NCBI GenBank assembly: GCA_964524125.1 | Contig: CAZGBY010000048.1 | Coordinates: 1-12,014, forward strand | Direction of reading: 5' to 3' | From: CAG-307 sp964524125 | GTDB lineage: Bacteria > Bacillota_I > Bacilli_A > Acholeplasmatales > Anaeroplasmataceae | Length of the DNA: 12,014 nt | Shown: positions 1 to 9,300 of the stretch, in pieces | Layout: each line of letters opens with the position of its first letter | Position numbering within the stretch: position 1 is the first letter of the stretch | The notes under the pieces: model-generated | What the model saw: the letters and a program-made list of their open reading frames with translations, nothing else | Databases searched by the model: none | Told to the model about the DNA's origin: nothing | Position numbers and translations under genes: made by a program

Positions 1-2
1 AC

Positions 3-146
3 ATTATACTAAGAGGTCATTATTTTGAACACTGGGGAAATTATTGTAGTTTACAGAAAAAATATGTTGTTTTTTGTTTAGTCTTACAATATTTCTTTAA
101 AATTTTAATCTTTAATATAAGATATATTATTAATTCATATTTATAA
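3..146 (+). pseudogene. Possible decayed 3' end of a group II intron reverse transcriptase/maturase
   Basis: A plus-strand frame stays open from the window edge to a TAA at 144-146 (47 codons). Its start reads LRGHY, followed shortly by GNYCSLQK. The C-terminal part of group II intron reverse transcriptases often reads like LRGHY-x-YYG-x-x-GN-x-x-SL, so this resembles that region with about two residues missing between HY and GN. The arginine-rich LNRRSQ-like ending of the family is absent and the tail is only hydrophobic, AT-rich sequence. No intron domain V/VI structure is visible after it. I infer a degraded remnant continuing to the left of the window. A chance open frame in AT-rich DNA is the main alternative. 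Confidence 0.33.
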
Positions 147-184
147 CAAAAAATAAAAAAGAAGAGATTATACTAATTCTCTTC
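147..184 (-). terminator. Rho-independent terminator after the PHP phosphatase gene
   Basis: Read on the minus strand, the stem arms GAAGAGA and TCTCTTC enclose a short AT-rich loop that can pair further. A long T tract (TTTTTTATTTTTT) follows immediately. It lies about 40 bases after the stop codon of the phosphatase gene and in its orientation, as expected for its transcript end. Confidence 0.85.
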
Positions 185-225
185 CAATATTATTTGATTA
201 TTTACATATCTACTTTAAAGTACTA

Positions 226-1056
226 TTACCATTCCATTTTTGGTAATATATTTAATCCTAATTCTTTAGTAAAATTAATTACTTCTTCAATATCATCACT
301 TTCTAAAGCTTCAGGACTATGTGCATCAATACCTATAATTATTTTAGCTTCTGGATAATCCTTAGCTACTTTCCAGAAATCCTTACAAGGATATAACCAT
401 TCACCATCAGGATTATAACGTTTAGTATTAGAAAGCCCATTAACATTAACTTCTAAATATACATTATTCTTAATTGCGCCTTCAAAAATGATTCTAGCAG
501 CTTTTATAGCAGCTTCATCCATTTTTCTTTCACCATTAATATTAGTATATCCAAACATAAATACATCAGGATGTACTAACGTTTTATATAAACCTGATTC
601 CATACCACGTACAGCTACATTTGCATAATCAACTACATTATCACTGTTAACTTCTCTAAATGAATTAATTGTTTTACCATCTTTTTTAAAGAAATGAACT
701 CCTAAGTTCATATAATCTAAATGAGATCTAATTTCTTTATAAAAACCTTCTTCTGCTTCTATATACTCAATTTCAATGCCTTTTTTAATAACTATTTGGC
801 CTTTATATTTTTCACACACTTCATCTAGTTCTGATAAATAAATATCATTGAAGATATCTAAAGACATATTTCTTTGACACATATTATTAATATATTCATC
901 TTTAGTCATAAATCTAGTTAAAATAGGGCCATGATCTGTTAACCCTATTTCTTCCATATTTAAACTAATAGCTTTTTTTACATAATCTTCTGCTCCACCT
1001 ACTGCATGATTACATAATCTATTATGAGTATGATAATTAGCTATTAAATGTTTCAT
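226..1056 (-). CDS. PHP-domain phosphatase, histidinol-phosphatase (HisJ/HisK) type
   Basis: This 276-residue protein has the metal-binding motifs of the PHP family in order: HTH at residues 9-11, TDHG at 40-43, GIEIEY at 93-98, GVH at 119-121, HPD at 162-164 and GIDAH at 242-246. The stretch near 202-223 (EVNVNG, then GEWLYP) matches the NTSG/YP substrate region of HisJ-type enzymes, and the length is normal for them. HisJ/HisK hydrolyses L-histidinol phosphate in histidine synthesis in the cytoplasm, using a metal cluster. No other his gene is nearby, so a different small phosphate ester is possible. The ATG at 1056 is chosen because AAAAGGA (1068-1074) lies upstream of it. A TTG at 1077 would extend the frame by seven residues but has no good ribosome site. 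It has its own promoter and terminator, so it is not part of the surface-protein operon. The family call is firm; the exact substrate is inferred. Confidence 0.9.
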   Translation of the reverse strand: MKHLIANYHTHNRLCNHAVGGAEDYVKKAISLNMEEIGLTDHGPILTRFMTKDEYINNMCQRNMSLDIFNDIYLSELDEVCEKYKGQIVIKKGIEIEYIEAEEGFYKEIRSHLDYMNLGVHFFKKDGKTINSFREVNSDNVVDYANVAVRGMESGLYKTLVHPDVFMFGYTNINGERKMDEAAIKAARIIFEGAIKNNVYLEVNVNGLSNTKRYNPDGEWLYPCKDFWKVAKDYPEAKIIIGIDAHSPEALESDDIEEVINFTKELGLNILPKMEW

Positions 1057-1086
1057 ATATATCAACATCCTTTTCAAAACCTAACT

Positions 1087-1115
1087 ATTTTAGCATAATT
1101 AAAAGGTTCTTTCAA
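1087..1115 (-). promoter_or_regulatory. Sigma-A type promoter of the PHP phosphatase gene
   Basis: On the minus strand TTGAAA (1110-1115) is followed after exactly 17 bases by TAAAAT (1087-1092), with a TG one base before the -10 (extended -10). The expected transcript start is near 1080, leaving a leader of roughly 25 bases that includes the ribosome site AAAAGGA. The -35 box lies in the loop and stem of the upstream terminator hairpin, so the two signals share bases. Confidence 0.65.
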
Positions 1116-1134
1116 GTGAAAAAACCTTTTAATT
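1097..1134 (-). terminator. Hairpin terminator at the end of the surface-protein operon, possibly bidirectional
   Basis: Perfect 12-base arms (1097-1108 and 1123-1134, AATTAAAAGGTT against AACCTTTTAATT) continue into a second short stem, TTTC/GAAA, around the loop AAGT, with one C-A mismatch. On the minus strand the GC-containing core is followed by TTTTAATT. On the plus strand it is followed by a long T-rich run (1135-1160), so it could work both ways. It lies 35 bases after the stop of the last membrane-protein gene. Confidence 0.7.
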
Positions 1135-1168
1135 GTTAATTGTTATTTTTTATTTTTTTGTTACATTC

Positions 1169-1720
1169 TTATTGAAAAATCAAGCTACCAAGAATATATG
1201 TTATTATCAGTAAAGCAGAATAAGCAAATATACTTAATATAAGTCCTAGTGTAAATATAATAAGTGTAATTATGTAAAATACACGAGATAATCTTCTAAA
1301 GTTGGTTTTATTTTTAATCTTAATTTTACTGACATATGAATCATCATCATATACAATAATATTATATTTTAAGTATTTTCCTTCTTCATATTTAGAATCA
1401 TTTACGGATATAATATTTACAATAAATTTATTACAATTATTATCTAAAGATATTTTACCATATGGCACAAAATATTTACCAACTTTAACATTTAATCTTT
1501 CAAATACATAATTACTAGTATTTATTAGATTATCGTCTTCATCATATTGTAATACTTCTATTTCTAGTTTTTTAACTTTATAATCCCAACAATTTCGGAA
1601 TTTTAAAACTGCACAAGAATTTATATCATTTTTATAAAGGATATAGAATTTAAGTGGAACATAAATATTATTTTTTTCTTTATAAAAGAATTTTCCAATC
1701 ATCTTATAATCCATCTTCAT
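1169..1720 (-). CDS. Small membrane protein with N-terminal soluble domain and C-terminal helical hairpin
   Basis: I do not recognise the family. The 183-residue protein has no signal peptide. Residues 1 to about 140 look beta-rich, with alternating hydrophobic/polar runs (KKLEIEVLQYD, NKFIVNIISV), and are followed by a basic stretch (KNKTNFRRLSR). Two hydrophobic helices fill the last 38 residues almost to the end. The pattern (a strand-rich domain with hydrophobic patches every 10 to 15 residues, then a helical hairpin) resembles the protein encoded directly upstream, and the two may be distant paralogues. Three ATGs lie close together at 1726, 1720 and 1714. I choose 1720 because AAAGGA (1726-1731) is spaced best for it. 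The start overlaps the end of the upstream gene by 17 bases, indicating translational coupling. It is the last gene of the operon. With so short a C-terminal hairpin, the soluble domain is more likely cytoplasmic, but topology is uncertain. Confidence 0.85.
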   Translation of the reverse strand: MKMDYKMIGKFFYKEKNNIYVPLKFYILYKNDINSCAVLKFRNCWDYKVKKLEIEVLQYDEDDNLINTSNYVFERLNVKVGKYFVPYGKISLDNNCNKFIVNIISVNDSKYEEGKYLKYNIIVYDDDSYVSKIKIKNKTNFRRLSRVFYIITLIIFTLGLILSIFAYSALLIITYILGSLIFQ

Positions 1721-2405
1721 CCACATCCTTTACATGTTCTTTTCTATTTTTTATTTTAATAATAATAAAAACCAATAAAAAATAGATAACACTAGCAATC
1801 AATGTACATTTCATTGAAAATGTAAAGACATATGCATCATTTAATGATAAAACTATAAAATATAACAAAAGCGTTAGATTCAATGTAAATAATAGTGTTC
1901 TTAAAATAGAATAAATCAAACATCTAATAAAACCAAATCTTTTAATAGGTTTATGATTAACATTTTCTCCTTCTACTTTTGTAACTATAATATTTACATC
2001 ATGAGTTTTTTTAGGTAATTTTATCAAAGTAGAATGTTCACATTTTCTAGTATCATCAACTTTAATAACTTTAATAGGAATATGAAGATAATTATAAACT
2101 ACAATATAATATGTTATTTGATTAAAATTATAAGCATAATTTATAAGTATATAATTTTTATTGTCAAAAGAAATTGCATATTCAGTTATAGCCTTAGCCA
2201 CATGAGTTTTAGGTCTATAGACAATATTTCTTATTCCTATATAGGTATCATCTACTCTAATTAAAGGATCTGCTACATAATTATAATAATATTTATTCTT
2301 TATTAATTTTGATTTATGAATTATAAGAAGTAAGATAATAATTATTAAAAATAATATTATAGGGATAATTATTTTGATTATAATATTTAATAGATCATCA
2401 TTCAT
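1704..2405 (-). CDS. Membrane protein with three predicted helices, unknown function
   Basis: I do not recognise the family. The 233-residue protein has one N-terminal hydrophobic helix (about residues 5-29, almost all Ile/Leu) and a central domain of about 130 residues rich in beta-branched residues. Two further helices follow (about 161-187 and 195-218), then a short charged tail. The N-terminal helix ends in HKSKLIKNK, so by the positive-inside rule the central domain would be cytoplasmic. The central part (YYIVVYN, IKVIKVDD, LPKKTHDVNIIV) has the same rhythm as the domain of the downstream protein, also followed by a basic segment and a helical hairpin. The ATG at 2405 follows AAAAAGG (2416-2422) by 10 bases. 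The gene lies 20 bases after the preceding membrane-protein gene and overlaps the next one by 17 bases, so all are probably on one transcript with the giant surface protein. Confidence 0.87.
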   Translation of the reverse strand: MNDDLLNIIIKIIIPIILFLIIIILLLIIHKSKLIKNKYYYNYVADPLIRVDDTYIGIRNIVYRPKTHVAKAITEYAISFDNKNYILINYAYNFNQITYYIVVYNYLHIPIKVIKVDDTRKCEHSTLIKLPKKTHDVNIIVTKVEGENVNHKPIKRFGFIRCLIYSILRTLLFTLNLTLLLYFIVLSLNDAYVFTFSMKCTLIASVIYFLLVFIIIKIKNRKEHVKDVDEDGL

Positions 2406-2425
2406 AAAATCATCGCCTTTTTATA

Positions 2426-3319
2426 TTAATTTTCCTTTGAATCATCAAATAAATTTAATAATACATCTTCTTTATTATAGCCTTCAAGTACTAAGCCATT
2501 TTGTTTTTTTATTTCTTTTTGTAATTCTAATTTATTAGTTAATTCTTCATCTGTAGATATTTCTATGTCATTATAAAAAGCTGCTAAACTTGCACTTTTT
2601 GACATAAAGAAATATGGAATAAAAATACATAGTATTATAATTAATCCTATAGAGAATATACATGGAATTACTAACATATTAGCAAATGCTAAAAATAGTA
2701 TAACATCAAATAAAACTCCTATACAAATAATGCCATATATAATTAAATTATATACAAAATCAATCATAAATACTGTAATCTTTCCACCACGTTTCATAGA
2801 CTCCCCGGCATTATAAATAAGTAAAGATACATCTTCTTCGCATTTTTGGTCTTGAATATACCATCCAGAATTATAATATAATTTAAAGATTAAAATGAAG
2901 ATATATACTGCAATACCAACAGGAATAAGTGTAAGTATTAAAACTAAAAAGTATAAATCTTTACTAAATAATCCTATAGTAAAGTACAAAATACCACCTA
3001 GTATTATTCCTATAAGTGCAATTAATAATATTCCTGCAATAAACATCATAAGTTCTACAGCTGCATAAAATATTGATGTTTTATAGTTCTTTGTACTTCT
3101 TACAGAATGATATATTTCAACCCTATTATGTTCAAGAATCATTCTTCCGCATCTAGCTTCCATAAGTTTGGCAAGAGGGTATGTAAAAATACATACCTTT
3201 GCCAATAAAATACAAATCTTTAACATAATAAATTTAAGGACGCTTAATTTTGATTTTTTTCTAGTTGAAGTTGCATTTTGCATACCCAATCTAAAATAAT
3301 GATTAAATCCATTATTCAT
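2426..3319 (-). CDS. Polytopic membrane protein, about five helices, unknown function
   Basis: The 297-residue protein starts with a basic, amphipathic region (residues 1-30, with TRKKSK). It has hydrophobic segments at about 28-48, 84-116, 121-147, 181-206 and 208-238, and ends in a charged cytoplasmic-looking tail of about 55 residues. The loop at 148-180 (YYNSGWYIQD, then ESMKRGGK) carries most of the conserved-looking polar residues. The ending of the last helix followed by AAFYND is vaguely like DUF975-type Bacillota membrane proteins, but I cannot assign it. There are no transporter ATPase, sortase or protease motifs. The ATG at 3319 has an ideal Shine-Dalgarno sequence seven bases upstream, and that sequence contains the stop codon of the giant surface-protein gene. 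This position makes it a good candidate for a dedicated membrane partner of that protein (anchor, export or assembly factor), but that is inference from gene order. Confidence 0.88.
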   Translation of the reverse strand: MNNGFNHYFRLGMQNATSTRKKSKLSVLKFIMLKICILLAKVCIFTYPLAKLMEARCGRMILEHNRVEIYHSVRSTKNYKTSIFYAAVELMMFIAGILLIALIGIILGGILYFTIGLFSKDLYFLVLILTLIPVGIAVYIFILIFKLYYNSGWYIQDQKCEEDVSLLIYNAGESMKRGGKITVFMIDFVYNLIIYGIICIGVLFDVILFLAFANMLVIPCIFSIGLIIILCIFIPYFFMSKSASLAAFYNDIEISTDEELTNKLELQKEIKKQNGLVLEGYNKEDVLLNLFDDSKEN

Positions 3320-3326
3320 ATTTGTA

Positions 3327-3332
3327 CCTCCT
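3327..3332 (-). promoter_or_regulatory. Perfect Shine-Dalgarno AGGAGG overlapping the upstream stop codon
   Basis: On the minus strand the giant gene ends in TAG, and the AG of this stop is the start of AGGAGGT. The next ATG (3319) follows seven bases later. A ribosome ending the giant protein therefore stops directly on the initiation site of the membrane protein, which would link the translation of the two genes. Confidence 0.9.
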
Positions 3333-6300
3333 ATACATAAATTTCAATAGTTCCATTTATGACAGTTACGTCATAACAATCACTCACATCTATGCCATTT
3401 GAATCATAAATCTTTATATTGTCGATTTCATTTTCAATTGGTTCGCTTGTAATATTAACTAAAGTAGTTAACCAATCACAACTAAGAGTATGACTGCTAA
3501 TTAACTTATAAGTCGAACTAATGTTGTAAGTATGATTATAATGTTCTTTTCCATCATATTCACAAGATAATGATCCTGTTGTAACTTCAATAGCTCGTTT
3601 TGTAATTGTTAATTTACCAGAAGATTCTTTAACATTAAATAAGATATCAGTTACATCAACATAATCATCTTTAGTTTTTGTATCATCTTTAAAATAAATC
3701 TTAATAGATGGCAAAATTCTATAAGTTCCTGGTTTTATACATTCATCAATCAAGTTATAAATACCATCTTCATTTAGTAATTCTTTTTGATAAGTAATTT
3801 TATAATAATATTTAGAATTATCAATTGTATTATAACCTTTAATAAGATTTAAATATGATACTTCTTTTGCACTATATACCTTAGCATAATCCTTAAAATA
3901 AAGATCAATATTTGTTATAGTAGCTGTAACTGTTAAATCACCTTCAATTTTAGTAATTTCAAAATTATTAGTAATATCTTTTCCATCACTTGATTTTATA
4001 ATAGGATTGAATGTATTTTTTACAGTACCAGGGTTTGTAATAGAACCATTACAATTATAATCAATTATAATATCAAATGCCATTGTAATATCAGATGTTA
4101 TTTTATAAGTACCACTATTTTGAGTCAATTCATAAGTATCATATGTTTTACTTTTTGATGAACTTGTAATTGTAATACAAGCGGGTTTAACTTCTAATGT
4201 ACCATAAATAGGAATTATAGAGTAACATGTTTTCTCTATTAAATTAATTCCTTCACTATTAGTTATTGTAAACTCAAGTTGATTATCTAAAGTATCAACA
4301 TCACAAATAGAAGTATATTTTGCAACTTCTAATGTGTCAGTAAAAAGTAATGAACCTTGAAGTATACTATAAGTACTATTATACCACTCATTACCATCAT
4401 AAATCCTTGATTCTGAATTTGTTTGAATTATTAGGTTTATAGATTTAATGGTTAATGTACCATAATTATATTCAATTTCATATAAACTTTCAGTAACGTC
4501 TAAATCATTAGAATATATTTTAAATATCAATGTGTTTTTACAACTTTCAGATGGATATGTAATACTTGTAAATAAAACCAGTTTTAAAGTATGATTTTCT
4601 AATATACTTCCCTCTATATCATAATTTTTATTATATAAGGCTTTACCATCATAAGTTTTTTCATCACTATGTGATGTTATTTTAAGATTAATTTTATTAA
4701 TAGTTAATGTACCATAATTAGATTCTATCTTATAATTAGAAGTTACATTATTGCCATCCTTATCTTTAACAATATAATCAAACGTATTATCTACATTACT
4801 CTCTGGAGTTAAAATACCGGCAAAATTAAATACCTCCAATGTATGATCAGCATTTAGTTCACCATCTACATTATAATAAGGGCATTGTAACAATGTACCA
4901 TCATATGTCTTTTTAGCACTTTCAGATGTGATAGTTAATAAAGATTGATAAATGATAATTTTACCTTCTTCATCACTTAAGTTAATTCTTGACATTAACT
5001 CTACAGTAACATCAACTCCGTCTTTATCATATATATGAATATATTTATAAATTCCATTTTCAATTTCATCATCAAATGAAACTTTATATGTACCAACATT
5101 TATTGGACAATCATCATATAAAACATGATCAACTTTAAACGTATAAGGTCCATATTCTGAATTATATGATATAAAAATTTCATTATCTAAATCTAGATAT
5201 CTTATTTGTCCAGAATATTGAGCATAAACTTCTTTAATTGAAAGAACAATTGATTCATCAGTAAAATCATTATTTCCATTATTATTTCCATTATTGTCAT
5301 TTCCACTAGATGAACCAGTAACTTCAAGATTAATCCAACCAATATTATCAATAAATACTTCAACCCAAGCATGACCTTGATTATTATAAACAGTTGTTTT
5401 GATGTTTGGTATTAAGCTATCCGTTAAATAACCAACAGTATAACGTGCAGGTATACCTAATGCTCTTAACATCATTACAGCAGCTGTAGAATAATGTCTA
5501 CATAATGCAGATGAAGCCCCTTTACCATTATTTCCATTAAAGAAATAGACTGCACAATTTCCACTATAATCAAGTCCTTGATCATAATTAAGACTATAAC
5601 CGGTATAATTTTGCACTAATTTTTTTACATTAAAGATAGTATCATATACACTATATGATTCATTTGTATAATGTTTAGACCAAACATTAAGCATTTCTTC
5701 TTTTGTATAAGAATCAATACCTAAATAATTATTATATACAAAATTTGTATAAGCATCAGTTATATCTGTTTCTAAATATGGATTTGAAGAATATGAATAC
5801 TTTAAGAATTTATAAATCCTTCCATTTTCACCTGAAGATGATGACAAAGTATAATATGGTGACAAATTATAAGAATAATCTAGTATTTCTAAAGTATTAT
5901 ATGCAATACCCATATCATTTAATTTGCTTGAAATTAATGTCATTTCATTTGTAAGACCAGGATATGTTACATTTCCAGTAAAACGGTCTGTGCCGTTATA
6001 ATTAACATATGAAGCTAATTTTAAATATTGAGCACCAGCCACAGATGAAATTACATCAAATACTGGAATAGGATTTTCCATATTAAGGTTATTATCGTTA
6101 TCTGGTCTATCTTGCGTATCATCTTCTGAAGTCGCAAAAATAGTTAAAACACCAGTACCTTTGAATATATAACAATTAGTTATATTATCACCTTTACTAT
6201 TATAAATATCTGCTTCAAATGAATTTTCTACTTCACCAGGATCTGTAATAGAACCTGTAGTTTTAGCATTTTCCATTATATCATTTGAATATAATTTTGG

Positions 6301-9300
6301 ATTTTCAAAATTTGAATTAGTTAATGCCTCACCATCATATGTTTTACTAGCACTACCTGTTTCTACAAATACGGTACATGGATTAATATTTAAATTACCC
6401 TTACCTAAAGTTATTGCATAGCTTGATGTTACATCTTCGTCTATAGAATTCAATATAACTATACTTTCTAGTTTCGCTACGTTTTCGGTTGTAGATTCAT
6501 TAACATATGTAATACATAAAGATTCGATATCTTGAATTACATCACCTGCTAATAAATTGCCTGATGTAACAATCGCTTTATTTGAAGTAAGTGGTTCACC
6601 ATCATATTCTTTTTGTGCATCATCAGGTTTAATTTCAATTGTTCTAGAAATTATTTTAAATAAACCCGTAACTGTAGTAACATCATAATTGTCTGTTACA
6701 TCTTGATCATCTTTATAAAAATGATATTTTGTAATACTATTTTCATTACCATACTTTTCATTATCCGAAACATATGTTTTTGTAAGTAATGTTTCTATCT
6801 TTAAGATTTCACCTTCTACAATACTACCAATTTTTACAATATAATCCGTAATATTGTGTGATTTACCATCATAAATAATCTCTTTATCCATTGGTGCTAT
6901 TGTAATTTCACGTTTAATAATCTCAAATATAGATTCTTCTAATGTTATATTATAGTTTCCTGATACATCTTCATTATCTCTTAAAATTGAATATTTTGTA
7001 ATGCTATTTTCAATTCCATACTTTTCATTATCTGAAACATATGTTTTTGTTAAAGATGTAGAGATTTCAAGTGAGTCATTTATACCTAAATTTGAAGCTT
7101 CATATTCTGTGATATTATGTGATTTACCATCATATTCTATATATGATTCTTTTGGTTTAATAGTTAAATCACATGGTAAAACTTTAAGTATACCTGTTTT
7201 ATAAGATAGTTTATAATTATCAGAACGGTCTTCATTTTCTTCTGATGTGATCTTAATATCTATAGCATTTACAGCCTCACCTACATTTTGAATAAAACTA
7301 TAACCTATAATTTCATCTTTATCGCCTACAACAAGTGCAGAAGATAAATCATTACGAATCAATTCATAAACTTGATGATGATGAACTAAACTGTCATAAA
7401 CCCATTCATATGATTCAATATTGACAATAACTTCCCTTGCAGTAATTGTAAGAGTACCCCATTCATATGAAAAATCATAATTTGATGTTACATCTTTTTC
7501 TTTATTATAAATTGAAAAATCAAATTTATTTAAAGTACGAGACTCTTTAACATATTTAATAGATGTAATTGTACTTTCATCTATAACTAATTCATCATCA
7601 GTTCCAAGTTCTTTAGATAAATAATACTTTTTATCACTATTAGTTAAAATAGTACCATCATATTCTTTAGATAAATCATCAGTTGATATAACAATAATTC
7701 TCTTTGTTATTTCTAATGTTCCACTGTATGTAATATCATAATTTGATGTTACATCTTCAGTTGACTTTAATATTATAATCGTTACATCATTATCATATTT
7801 ACCAACATCTTTAACCATGGTCCAATTATCATAAGTAATAGTGTGGCCTAAATCTGTACTTAAAATTGTATCTTTGTCATATGAATGGTTATTACCATCA
7901 TACTCCCATATTTCATTATAAGGACCTATAGTAATTGGTCTTGGATTAATTATAATTTTACTATCTATAGTATCAATCTCATAATTTGATGTTACATCTT
8001 GGTTATCTTGAGTAACAATTTTAGCAGATTGTACTTTATTAATATATGTTCCAACATTAATCGCAACTATTTGATCATCTTCTTTGTAAGTCTTTGTTTG
8101 AATAGTAAGGATTTGCCCTTCAACTAAAGAAAGATATGGACTAATAGTTGAAAGATTATATTTTGAACAAGTAATTATACTATCATTATAAGTAACTTCA
8201 AAATCTTCTAAAATTATTTGAATTGGTCTTGGAGTTATTTTAAGATTACCGTTTAACAAAGTAATATTATAATTTTCTGCTAATGATGAAGTATCATTAT
8301 CATCATATATATTATAAATAGATATAAAAGAGTCAACTTCGCCTACATTAATAATACTACCAGTATATGTTACATTTAAATAGTCTCCATTTGCTAAACT
8401 AGTATCATTAACATAGACCCAATTTTTAGCAATTAATTCTTTTCCATCATATATTTTAATTTCGTCTTTTGGTTTAATAACAAGATTACGTTTAATGATT
8501 GTAAGTGAAAAATCATTAATATTAAATTCATAATTTGAAAGTGTATTTTTTCCATTTGAATGAGTAATAGAATAAACTACATCAGCTTGATTAAACGTAT
8601 TTGATTCTTTAACATATGTAATACTTTTAGATTTTACAAACAAACTATCAGTTTTAGCAAGACCAAATATATTTAATTTTTCATCATGTGATAAATCATA
8701 GCTATTTATATCTTCAGTCCATTCGTTTGTATATAAAGGAGTTTTATCATACGTTTTTTCTTTGTTTACAAGTGAAATATTAAAATGACGTTTATAGATT
8801 GTAAGTTTTCCCCAGTTAGGATTTGATATTTGATAATTTTCAGTCACATCTTTTTCATCTTCATTGCTATAAATATAGAATTCAAATTTATTAAATTCAC
8901 CTGATTCATCGAAGTAAGTAATAGATGTAATTGTATCTTCATAAATTATTAATACATCATTTTGACCAAGAGATTTTGTCTCTAAATTATCTTTATCTTT
9001 AATTGAATATTCTTTATTTACATTTTTAAGTTCATAACCATCATATACTTTGTATAAATTATTTGTTGAAATAGTTATGGTCCTAGGTGTGATTTCAAGT
9101 GTTCCAAAATTACAAGTAATATTATAATTTGAAGTTACATCACCATAGTTTTCCTTAAATACATTAATTGTAACATTATTATTGTATTTACCAACATATT
9201 TCACTTCTGTCCAATTTGAATAAACAATACTATGACCTAAATCTGTTTGTTCTTTTTTTTCTAAATCATATGAATGATAACATCCATCATATTCCCAAAC

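Noticed and set aside
3..31. Promoter-like TGTTCA, 17 bases, TATAAT on the minus strand reading out of the window
   Set aside because: The -35 match is weak (three of six), the sequence may be former coding DNA, and no downstream gene is visible to support it.
1302..7204. Plus-strand open frames at 1302-1511, 2034-2264, 5703-5954 and 7001-7204
   Set aside because: They lie wholly inside well-supported minus-strand genes, have AT-driven compositions and no convincing ribosome sites; they are shadows of the real coding frames.
9253..9260. Run of eight T (eight A on the coding strand) as a phase-variation switch
   Set aside because: It encodes two in-frame Lys codons next to Glu and is unremarkable in DNA this AT-rich; nothing else suggests slippage control.
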